Below, in pieces: positions 1 through 6,433 of a stretch of 27,920 nt of DNA. The DNA lies in the NCBI GenBank assembly GCA_900754445.1, contig CAAECW010000136.1, positions 1 to 27,920 of the forward strand, written 5' to 3'. Position 1 is the stretch's first letter. Each line of letters begins with the position of its first letter. The position numbers were made by a program, and so were the translations under genes. Under the pieces are notes generated by a model. It was not told where the DNA came from, ran no database searches, and saw only the letters and a list, made by a program, of their open reading frames with translations. The stretch is from an uncultured Collinsella sp. (lineage in GTDB: Bacteria > Actinomycetota > Coriobacteriia > Coriobacteriales > Coriobacteriaceae).

Positions 1-33
1 CAGAGAAGGGACAACCAAGGAGGCAGGTTACTG

Positions 34-162
34 ATGCGGACTCCCGCACGCCCACGACTACCCGACGGGGACTGTGTTTTCATCTATGACGCGATATCAA
101 GCGAGCATGGAAGAGTTGGAATAAGGTTTAAGAAACCAATTTCTGTAAAATCGAAAAAATAG
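34..162 (+). CDS. Small ORF of unknown function (42 aa)
   Basis: This ORF encodes 42 residues, beginning MRTPARPRLP and ending KPISVKSKK, with no family I recognise. An AAGGAGG Shine-Dalgarno at 17-23 lies 10 nt before the ATG. The ATG overlaps by one base (TGATG) the stop of an open frame that enters from the left edge and ends REGTTKEAGY, so translational coupling to an upstream gene is possible. The C-terminal half is basic. It could equally be a spurious ORF or the end of a decayed gene. The Shine-Dalgarno and coupling are visible; that it is a real protein is inference. Confidence 0.35.
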   Translation: MRTPARPRLPDGDCVFIYDAISSEHGRVGIRFKKPISVKSKK

Positions 163-173
163 GTGCCTTAACT

Positions 174-189
174 GAGGATTATCATCCTC
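174..189. repeat. Short perfect inverted repeat upstream of the first AAA ATPase gene
   Basis: GAGGAT, TATC, ATCCTC form a 6-bp stem with a 4-nt loop, about 30 nt before the ATPase start codon and just ahead of its Shine-Dalgarno. It could be an operator or a leader hairpin. There is no uridine tract, so a terminator is unlikely. Confidence 0.3.
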
Positions 190-220
190 TCTGATAAACT
201 GAGCAGAGGAGGCGATTTCG

Positions 221-1444
221 ATGAAACTGTATCATCGCGAGCAATACTTGAAGAAGATTCGACCGTTCTACGATGATGATCTGATCAAGGTGATCACGGG
301 TATCCGCCGCTGCGGCAAATCTTGCCTCATGGCGACGATTGCCGAAGAACTGAGAAACCGTGGTGTCGAAGACAAGGACATCATCTACCTCGACCTCGAC
401 AAGCGCGGCAACCGCTCAATTAAGACGCCTGACCAGCTGGAAGAAAAAATCGAGTCGCTTCTGGCTGACGACGACTTCAAATACTTCTTCATCGATGAGG
501 TGCAAAACGTCCAAGACTACGAGGAGGTCGTGAACGCCTATAACTCGGATGGCGGCTTCTCGATCTTCATCACTGGCTCCAACTCGTATCTGCTGTCTGG
601 CGAGCTGATGACCAAGCTCACGGGTCGATACGTGGAGTTCGAGATGTTCACCCTATCCTTTTCCGAGTTTCTCGACATGAAGAGATTCATGGGCAAGGAG
701 GTCGGTGACGCGCGAATCGAGTTTGACGAATATCTGCGGTATGGCGGGTTTCCCCGGTCTCTGGAATACGACGATCCCGAGGCGAAGGCTCGCTACATCG
801 AGGATGTCGTTGGGCAGATCGTCGACAAGGACATCAGGACTCGCAACAAGATCCGGAACATTGATACGTTCAACCGTGTCATGACCCATGTCATCAACAA
901 CTACGGTGCGCCGACGAGTCTCACCAGCCTCCACGACTATTTCACCAAGACGGAGCGTATCGCCGTCGAGCGGCGGACGATCGCCGCCTATATCCAGATG
1001 CTCATCGATGCCAAAGTGCTCTACAGATGCGAGAGATTCGACCTTAAGTCCCGCAAATCGTTACGCGGCGAGGAGAAGTACTACCTTGCGGATCCGGGTA
1101 TCTATTTTGCGCGCAACGTCGATGTTCGGTTGAACTACGGGCCCTCGCTGGAAAACGCCTTGTACATCTATCTCCGCTCGAGGGGATATAAGCTATCCGT
1201 AGGCCGCATCGGGAAGCTGGAGTGCGACTTCATCGCGCGTAAACGCAACGCCTACGCCTACATTCAGGTTTCAATGACAATCGCCGATAGGGACGTGGAA
1301 GAGCGTGAGTACAGGCCGTTCGGCTACATCAGGGACGGATATCCGCGCTACCTTTTCACGCTTGACCCCCTGTTGCAGGAGAGGGATGGCGTCAGGCATC
1401 TGAACATGGTGTCGTTTATGAAAGATGACGGCGACCTAATTTGA
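221..1444 (+). CDS. AAA ATPase, AAA_14/DUF4143 type
   Basis: This 407-aa protein belongs to the ATP-binding AAA_14 plus DUF4143 family, common in gut bacteria and archaea; its cellular role is not established. The Walker A motif is GIRRCGKS (27-34) and the Walker B strand is YFFIDEV with D92-E93. The C-terminal third is the DUF4143 region, which in related proteins resembles a PD-(D/E)XK nuclease fold. Here the expected E-x-K reads Q-V-S (CDFIARK then IQVSM), so nuclease activity looks lost. The start is supported by AGAGGAGG at 205-212, 8 nt before ATG. It stands alone; a distant homologue of the same architecture lies at 5047-6336. The family call is confident, the function unknown. Confidence 0.88.
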   Translation: MKLYHREQYLKKIRPFYDDDLIKVITGIRRCGKSCLMATIAEELRNRGVEDKDIIYLDLDKRGNRSIKTPDQLEEKIESLLADDDFKYFFIDEVQNVQDYEEVVNAYNSDGGFSIFITGSNSYLLSGELMTKLTGRYVEFEMFTLSFSEFLDMKRFMGKEVGDARIEFDEYLRYGGFPRSLEYDDPEAKARYIEDVVGQIVDKDIRTRNKIRNIDTFNRVMTHVINNYGAPTSLTSLHDYFTKTERIAVERRTIAAYIQMLIDAKVLYRCERFDLKSRKSLRGEEKYYLADPGIYFARNVDVRLNYGPSLENALYIYLRSRGYKLSVGRIGKLECDFIARKRNAYAYIQVSMTIADRDVEEREYRPFGYIRDGYPRYLFTLDPLLQERDGVRHLNMVSFMKDDGDLI

Positions 1445-1785
1445 GTGGCGGCCGGATTCCTTGGCTTCCCGGTACGTAGGTAGCGTGAGTATCAAATGGG
1501 AACTCTTGCCTCACGAAGAATCGGCAGGCCGAGAACTCACATTGAAATTAACTAGCTTTTGACCAGTGGCTCTTGTTACCGAGTGGGAATAGCAGGAACT
1601 GGCTTCTGAACTCGCGTACTGGTGTTGCCGAGTAACGCCTGATACTGTTCGTCGTCGCCGCAAGGCAAAGCCACCGGCAAAGTAGCGGGAATGAAGGCCT
1701 CCGAGCCTTCCGATTCGGAGGCCTTCTCTTTGCATTCCTGTCTGGAAAGGGCTCCTTGCCAAAGCCCCTTGAGTATCAGACACCA
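1445..1785. other. Intergenic region without a convincing gene
   Basis: This stretch separates the ATPase gene from the convergent MerR gene. I see no long ORF with a Shine-Dalgarno on either strand. A 25-codon GTG frame (1484-1561) is open but lacks support. The only clear structure is the terminator hairpin at 1694-1725, about 250 nt beyond the ATPase stop. The region may be a long 3' untranslated region, a small RNA or decayed sequence. Confidence 0.5.
1694..1732 (+). terminator. Rho-independent terminator, plus-strand orientation
   Basis: AAGGCCTCCGA (1694-1704) pairs perfectly with TCGGAGGCCTT (1715-1725), an 11-bp stem with a 10-nt loop, followed by TCTCTTT. The T-rich tail is on the plus side. 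The reverse side is not T-rich, so it serves transcripts from the left better than the MerR gene, although a strong stem may act on both. Confidence 0.75.
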
Positions 1786-2226
1786 CTATCGAACGTGGGC
1801 GTTTTCGTAGACGTCTTTGATCGCTTCCGGCAAATTGTCGGGGATCAGCGCCTTCACTCTATCCTCGTTGCCATCTTGGATCGCCTGCTCGTAGTACCAG
1901 CATTTGAACTTCAACATGTCCAGCGCGCGGTTCATCTTCGCAATCTCCGACTCCATGTGGGCCTTTCGCTCCTCGAACATGGCCTTGCGCTTGGGATATG
2001 TCGATGGGCCCTCCGCACACCATTCCATGAACAGCCGGATGTCCTTGATCTCCATCCCAGCCTTCTTCAGGCATTCGATGACCCGAAGCGCCTCGAGTTC
2101 CGTATCGCCGAATCGGCGAATGCCCGACGCCCGCTCCAGCCCCGGGAACAATCCCTGCTTATCGTAATAACGCAGCGTGGAAACGGGCAGACCGAACATC
2201 TCCGCTACCTGTCCGATTGTGTACAT
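1786..2226 (-). CDS. MerR-family transcriptional regulator
   Basis: This 146-aa protein is a typical MerR regulator. The N-terminal winged helix-turn-helix reads YTIGQVAEMFGLPVSTLRYYDK, continues through GLERASGIRRF, and leads into a long dimerisation helix (about residues 75-115) and a short C-terminal effector tail. No metal-binding cysteine cluster is apparent: only C53, C69 and C108 occur, widely spaced, so a metal sensor of the MerR/CueR type is not indicated. GGAGGG lies 4 nt before the ATG. It diverges from the CMD/cupin-hydrolase operon, with a MerR-type 20-bp dyad between them at 2261-2280. Known family logic suggests it activates that operon by untwisting a long-spacer promoter. The ligand is unknown. 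Confidence 0.9.
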   Translation of the reverse strand: MYTIGQVAEMFGLPVSTLRYYDKQGLFPGLERASGIRRFGDTELEALRVIECLKKAGMEIKDIRLFMEWCAEGPSTYPKRKAMFEERKAHMESEIAKMNRALDMLKFKCWYYEQAIQDGNEDRVKALIPDNLPEAIKDVYENAHVR

Positions 2227-2257
2227 GGTCCCTCCGGACGAATCTCGAATTTACTCC

Positions 2258-2288
2258 TTGACCTAAAGTTAGGTTTAGGTATTACCTT
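2258..2288 (+). promoter_or_regulatory. MerR-type operator/promoter
   Basis: The arms ACCTAAA (2261-2267) and TTTAGGT (2274-2280) form a perfect 7-6-7 dyad that overlaps a -35 box TTGACC (2258-2263). This is the arrangement of MerR-family promoters, where the dyad fills a 19-20 bp spacer. The 19-bp spaced -10 would be TACCTT (2283-2288), a weak match; TATTAC (2280-2285) with a 16-bp spacer is the alternative. It points towards the operon at 2450, with the MerR gene starting 35 bp away on the other strand. Confidence 0.75.
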
Positions 2289-2449
2289 CATTCTCATCAA
2301 TACAAATCGGGAGCGCAAGGGGTGTTCCGTAATCGTCGGGCACCCTGCTCTTGAGCAGGCGCGACGAATGGGCATGGGAATCTAGGCGGGCCGCTTGGCC
2401 GCGCGAAGACAGATCCATGTCCAGAACTATCAACGGGAGGAAAAAGATC

Positions 2450-3214
2450 ATGGCAATTAAACAGACGGCAGGCAGAGATGCCCTGGGGGACTTTGCCCCC
2501 AAATTCGCACAGCTCAATGACGATGTGCTGTTCGGCGAGGTGTGGAGCCGAGAAGACAGGCTCTCCCTTCGAGACCGCAGCGTGGTGACGGTGGTGGCCC
2601 TGATGGCGCAGGGGCTGACGGACTCTTCGTTCCGCTTCCATCTGATGTCCGCAAAGAGCAACGGCGTGACCAGGACGGAGATAGCGGAAATCCTTACGCA
2701 CGCGGCGTTTTACGCAGGCTGGCCCAAGGCATGGGCGGCCTTCCGCATGGCGAAGGAGGTCTGGGCGGATGACAATGCCGCCGACGCAAGAACCAAGCAT
2801 CAAAACGAGATGGCCTTTCCCATCGGTGCCCCCAACGACGCATTTGCGAAGTACTTTATCGGGCAAAGCTACCTCGCGCCCCTTTCCACCAGGCAGGTCG
2901 GCGTCTACAACGTGACGTTCGAACCCGGCTGCCGCAACAACTGGCACATCCATCACGCCAAAAGCGGTGGCGGACAGATCCTCGTCTGCGTGGCTGGTCG
3001 AGGGCTTTACCAGGAATGGGGCAAACCGGCACAGGAGCTGTGCCCTGGCGATGTAGTAAATATTCCCGCGGGCGTAAAGCACTGGCACGGTGCGGCGCCC
3101 GACAGCTGGTTCTCCCATCTCGCGGTGGAGGTTCCGGGCGAGGAGGCCTCCAACGAGTGGTTGGAGCCCGTGGACGACGAGCAATACCTTAAAGCGACTA
3201 GCAAGGAGGCTTAG
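2450..3214 (+). CDS. Carboxymuconolactone decarboxylase-like/cupin fusion protein
   Basis: This 254-aa protein has two domains. Residues 1-110 form an all-helical CMD/AhpD-like domain (RDRSVVTVVALMAQG, then FRFHLMSAKSNGVTRTEI). Residues 145-240 form a cupin with metal ligands HIHH (H166, H168, H169) and HWH (H211, H213) and the motif PGDVVNIPAGVKHWH. The AhpD CxxC motif is absent, so it is not a peroxidase partner. The ATG at 2450 was chosen because GGGAGG (2435-2440) precedes it by 9 nt; the open frame extends upstream to 2351 without a comparable site. Such fusions are annotated as cupin/CMD proteins without a firm substrate. The hydrolase gene begins 2 nt after the stop, indicating an operon under the divergent MerR protein. 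Confidence 0.87.
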   Translation: MAIKQTAGRDALGDFAPKFAQLNDDVLFGEVWSREDRLSLRDRSVVTVVALMAQGLTDSSFRFHLMSAKSNGVTRTEIAEILTHAAFYAGWPKAWAAFRMAKEVWADDNAADARTKHQNEMAFPIGAPNDAFAKYFIGQSYLAPLSTRQVGVYNVTFEPGCRNNWHIHHAKSGGGQILVCVAGRGLYQEWGKPAQELCPGDVVNIPAGVKHWHGAAPDSWFSHLAVEVPGEEASNEWLEPVDDEQYLKATSKEA

Positions 3215-3216
3215 GC

Positions 3217-4188
3217 ATGGAACAGTTGAATCTGACGCAGGAATGGGACAAAGTGTTCCCCAAAAGCGACAAGGTTGAGCACAGCAAGGCGACTTTTCAC
3301 AACCGATACGGCATCACGCTGGTGGCCGACGTCTACGTGCCAAAGAACGTGGAGGGCAAGCTGCCTGCCATCGCCGTCAGCGGTCCGTTTGGTGCGGTAA
3401 AGGAGCAAACATCCGGCCTTTATGCGCAGAAAATGGCGGAGCTGGGCTTTTTCGCGATTGCCTTCGATCCGTCCTATACCGGCGAAAGCGGCGGTGCGCC
3501 CCGCTATGTGGCATCGCCGGACATCAACACCGAGGATTTCTGCGCAGCGGTGGATTTCCTCTCTGTGCAGGAAGGCGTTGACCCGGAGCGCATCGGCATC
3601 ATCGGCATCTGCGGTTGGGGCGGCATGGCAATCAATGCGGCGGCCATCGACACCCGCATCAAAGCTACCGCGGCCATGACGATGTACGACATGACCCGCG
3701 TGACCGCAAACGGCTACTTTGACGCCGAGGATTCCGAGCAGGCGCGCTTCGAAAAGCGGAAAGCGCTGAACGTGCAGCGCACCGAGGACTATAAAAATGA
3801 CAGCTATGCGTTGGCGGGCGGCGTGGTCGATCCGCTGCCCGATGACGCGCCGCAGTTTGTGGCGGACTATTACGCCTACTACAAGACTCCGCGAGGCTAC
3901 CATCCCCGCAGCCTGGGCTCCAACGGTGGCTGGAATGTGACGTCCTCGCTGTCGTTTTTGAATATGCCGATCTTGCAGTACGCCGGCGAGATCCGCTCCG
4001 CCGTGCTGCTGGTGCACGGCGAGAAGGCGCACTCCCGCTATTTCAGCGAAATCGTGTACAGCAAGCTGACCGGGGACAACAAGGAACTGCTCATTATCCC
4101 TGGCGCCAACCACACCGACCTTTACGATCGGGTGGACATCATTCCGTTTGGGAAGCTGAAAGCCTTCTTGGAGGAATATCTGAAATAA
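3217..4188 (+). CDS. Alpha/beta hydrolase, dienelactone-hydrolase/YcjY-like
   Basis: This 323-aa protein has an alpha/beta hydrolase fold. The nucleophile elbow reads IGICGWGG, which places Cys132 where serine hydrolases have Ser, as in dienelactone hydrolase. The catalytic His is probably H299 (PGANHTDLYD), and the acid lies near the VHGEKAHSR segment (264-274). No signal peptide is seen, so it is cytoplasmic. AAGGAGG sits 6-7 nt before the ATG, inside the last codons of the CMD/cupin gene. The pairing suggests breakdown or detoxification of a small cyclic or reactive carbonyl compound, but the substrate cannot be read from sequence. The fold is confident, the reaction is inference. Confidence 0.87.
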   Translation: MEQLNLTQEWDKVFPKSDKVEHSKATFHNRYGITLVADVYVPKNVEGKLPAIAVSGPFGAVKEQTSGLYAQKMAELGFFAIAFDPSYTGESGGAPRYVASPDINTEDFCAAVDFLSVQEGVDPERIGIIGICGWGGMAINAAAIDTRIKATAAMTMYDMTRVTANGYFDAEDSEQARFEKRKALNVQRTEDYKNDSYALAGGVVDPLPDDAPQFVADYYAYYKTPRGYHPRSLGSNGGWNVTSSLSFLNMPILQYAGEIRSAVLLVHGEKAHSRYFSEIVYSKLTGDNKELLIIPGANHTDLYDRVDIIPFGKLKAFLEEYLK

Positions 4189-4276
4189 GCGTGTATTGAT
4201 TCAATGCCAAGCCTCCAGCAACGATTCTTCTAAAGAGTGGGAGTAGCTGAAACGAGGCGACTGAATAACTCCATAC

Positions 4277-4318
4277 GTTTTGGTTAAAACAAAATAATAT
4301 GCCGCGCGCCTGCGGCAT
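4277..4318 (+). promoter_or_regulatory. Candidate operator and leader hairpin before the flavodoxin-like reductase
   Basis: Two inverted repeats lie in the 147-bp gap after the hydrolase gene. The first is GTTTT-GGTT-AAAAC (4277-4290), next to a -10-like TAATAT (4295-4300). The second is ATGCCGC-N6-GCGGCAT (4299-4318), ending just before the Shine-Dalgarno. The first resembles a regulator half-site pair; the second could be an operator or a hairpin affecting initiation. No good -35 box is evident. Confidence 0.4.
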
Positions 4319-4335
4319 GAAGAAGGGAGATTCCT

Positions 4336-4866
4336 ATGAATATCGTTGTATTGAGTGGTAGCCCGCGCAAGGGCGCCAATACCGACACCATGGTCGAGGC
4401 GTTTGCCGAGACCGCGCGCGAGGCCGGCCATACAGTCGAGGTCATCCGCGTTGCCAGCAAGAAGATTGCTGGTTGTCTGGGATGTCAGCACTGCTTTACC
4501 CATGAGGGCACCTGTGTGCAGAAAGATGACATGGCCGACGTGATCGAGTCGCTGAAAGGCGCCGATATGGTTGTCTTCGCTTCGCCTATCTACTGGTTTG
4601 ATATCACCGCTCAGGAGAAGGCCGCCATCGACCGCCTGTACGCCTTCGGTGCTACGGGCTTCCCGTTCACCAAGACGGCCCTCTTGCTCGATAGCCACAG
4701 CGAGGGCGTCTATGATGCGGCGATCGCTATGTACAAGTCGGCCTGCGCGTACTGCAAGTGGGAGGACCAGGGCATTGTCACCATCAGCGGTATGACCGAG
4801 CGCGACAGCATGGCATCGTCGCCCAAGTTGGAAGAGGTGCGAGAGCTCGCTCGCAAGCTTGCCTAA
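4336..4866 (+). CDS. Flavodoxin-fold NAD(P)H-dependent FMN reductase
   Basis: This 176-aa protein belongs to the NADPH-dependent FMN reductase/iron-sulfur flavoprotein-like family. The FMN phosphate loop is SGSPRKGANTDTM (7-19), and FASPIYWFDI forms the second flavin loop. A CxxC pair (GCLGCQHC, then GTC) in the usual place suggests an iron-sulfur-flavoprotein-like member, although the spacing is not the full ISF cluster motif. AAGGGAGA precedes the ATG by 6 nt. It probably reduces quinones, flavin or other electrophiles in the cytoplasm. It has its own upstream inverted repeats and 147 bp of separation from the hydrolase, so it may be a separate unit, though it could share the same stress theme. 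Confidence 0.87.
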   Translation: MNIVVLSGSPRKGANTDTMVEAFAETAREAGHTVEVIRVASKKIAGCLGCQHCFTHEGTCVQKDDMADVIESLKGADMVVFASPIYWFDITAQEKAAIDRLYAFGATGFPFTKTALLLDSHSEGVYDAAIAMYKSACAYCKWEDQGIVTISGMTERDSMASSPKLEEVRELARKLA

Positions 4867-4964
4867 GGGCAAGAAGAGTGCATGGCAATCGGCGTTGGCG
4901 GAAATGCTTGCTATCCTTACCGAGAGATAGGGGCGAATTTCCTCAAATGCCGTATAGAACAATT

Positions 4965-5010
4965 TTTTAACGCAGAAAAATAACTGAAAACTAATTAATC
5001 CGCGTTAAAA
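4965..5010. repeat. Inverted repeat upstream of the second AAA ATPase gene
   Basis: TTTTAACGC (4965-4973) and GCGTTAAAA (5002-5010) are perfect 9-nt inverted copies separated by an AT-rich 28-nt spacer. A -10-like TAAAAT (5006-5011) overlaps the right arm. A paired operator for a dimeric repressor is possible. The 4867-5046 gap holds nothing else recognisable. Confidence 0.4.
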
Positions 5011-5046
5011 TATTGTCAAACAGAAGTGCATGAGGGAAGGTTGCGT

Positions 5047-6336
5047 ATGCGTCGCAAGGCAGACGAGCTCCTTAGGGAATGGCGAGACAAGGCTGATAGA
5101 AAACCTTTGCTGGTCAAAGGCGTGCGCCAGTGTGGCAAGACCTATCTGCTCAGAACGTACGCCCAGGATCTTTTCGAATCGGTTGTCTACGTTAATCTTG
5201 AGAACGACCGGTCGGCGCGAGCAGATTTTTCGGGCGGTCTTGACCCTCATTCGATCGTACGCGCGATCGAGGCTCGTACGGGACAGCGTATCGTGCCTGG
5301 CAAAACCTTACTGTTCATTGACGAGATCCAGGCATGCGAGGAAGCGCTCACTTCCCTTAAATACTTTTGCGAAGACGCTCCCGAGTATTACGTTGCGGCT
5401 GCTGGGTCGCTTCTTGGGGTTGCCATTAACCATCAGCCGTATTCGTTCCCCGTTGGAAAGACCGACTTGATTGAGATGACTCCACTCGATTTCGAGGAGT
5501 TTCTCTGGGCGATGGGGCACGATCAGCTGGTCGACGAGATACGCGCGTCATTCGAGTCAATGGGTCCTCTTGCGCCAAGCCTTCATGAAAAGGCGCTTGG
5601 ACTCTATCGACAGTATCTTGTTGTTGGCGGAATGCCCGAGGCGGTCCAAACGTACATCGATGATCAGTCAATCATTGATGTGGCCGAAAAGCATCGGATT
5701 ATTCTCGACGGATATTCCGCCGACACCAATAAATATGCTGATGAACGCTTGAGCGCAAAGACGCGTGCGTGCTTCGATTCCATTCCACAGCAGCTTGCCA
5801 AAGAGAATCGTAAATTTCAATACAAGGTAGTGCGAGCGGGGGGCAATGCGTCTCTCTTTGGAGATGCTCTCGACTGGCTTGTATTGTCGGGAACGGTGGC
5901 GCGCTGCAGCCTAGTCGGGCAGATCGAAAGCCCGTTAGAGGCCTTCGTTAACCCTTCTGCTTTTAAAATCTATCAGGCGGATACGGGGCTGCTCGTCTCC
6001 AAGGCCGGTGCTCAACGCGCCGATATTCTTGCCGGCATCGGCGGCACATTCATGGGTGCACTTACCGAAAACTACGTTGCCCAACAGCTTTCAGCCATGG
6101 GCTATCCGCTGCATTATTGGGCGCGAGATAATCGTGCGGAAATCGACTTTGTAGTAGAGAAGCAGGGATGCTTGTCTGCGATTGAAGTCAAGGCGGGGGA
6201 GAACACAAGATCCCGAAGCCTGTCCTCACTTAAAAAGACCCATCCGGGCGTGCGCCTTATCAGGCTATCGACTAAGCCCTTTGGAATGAATGATGGACTT
6301 ATGTCTGTTCCACTTTATGCGGCATTTTGTCTATAG
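5047..6336 (+). CDS. AAA ATPase, AAA_14/DUF4143 type, with intact nuclease-like motif
   Basis: This 429-aa protein shares the AAA_14/DUF4143 architecture with the gene at 221. Walker A is GVRQCGKT (25-32) and Walker B is LLFIDEIQ with D92-E93. A DUF4143 region follows. At the C-terminus AEIDFVVEK plus AIEVKAGEN gives a complete D...E-x-K signature of a PD-(D/E)XK-like fold. The frame opens at GTG 5026, but GAGGGAAGG at 5032-5040 lies 6 nt before ATG 5047, so that start is preferred. It converges on the topoisomerase genes and is separated by a strong hairpin. The family role is not established; proposals include defence or mobile-element functions. Confidence 0.88.
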   Translation: MRRKADELLREWRDKADRKPLLVKGVRQCGKTYLLRTYAQDLFESVVYVNLENDRSARADFSGGLDPHSIVRAIEARTGQRIVPGKTLLFIDEIQACEEALTSLKYFCEDAPEYYVAAAGSLLGVAINHQPYSFPVGKTDLIEMTPLDFEEFLWAMGHDQLVDEIRASFESMGPLAPSLHEKALGLYRQYLVVGGMPEAVQTYIDDQSIIDVAEKHRIILDGYSADTNKYADERLSAKTRACFDSIPQQLAKENRKFQYKVVRAGGNASLFGDALDWLVLSGTVARCSLVGQIESPLEAFVNPSAFKIYQADTGLLVSKAGAQRADILAGIGGTFMGALTENYVAQQLSAMGYPLHYWARDNRAEIDFVVEKQGCLSAIEVKAGENTRSRSLSSLKKTHPGVRLIRLSTKPFGMNDGLMSVPLYAAFCL

Positions 6337-6358
6337 GGAAGATGCTGCTGTAATGCAT

Positions 6359-6404
6359 GGGCCCGGAGCGCAGCATTTACTGCGCTCCGGGCCCTGTTGG
6401 TTTG
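6359..6404. terminator. Strong bidirectional terminator hairpin
   Basis: GGGCCCGGAGCGCAG (6359-6373) pairs perfectly with its inverse at 6380-6394, a 15-bp stem with a 6-nt loop. It lies between convergent genes, 22 bp after the ATPase stop and 40 bp from the topoisomerase A-subunit stop. The plus side continues TGTTGGTTTG, a poor T tract, so efficiency relies on the stem. Confidence 0.75.
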
Positions 6405-6433
6405 TGGCTTGGACCAGTTCGACTGCTGTCGTC

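Noticed and set aside
1511..1786. Minus-strand ORF of 91 codons after the MerR gene
   Set aside because: It crosses the terminator hairpin, lacks a Shine-Dalgarno and has no recognisable domain.
4858..4873. CTTGCC-TAAG-GGCAAG hairpin at the end of the flavodoxin-like gene
   Set aside because: Stem of only 6 bp with no T tract, covering the stop codon; too weak to call a terminator.
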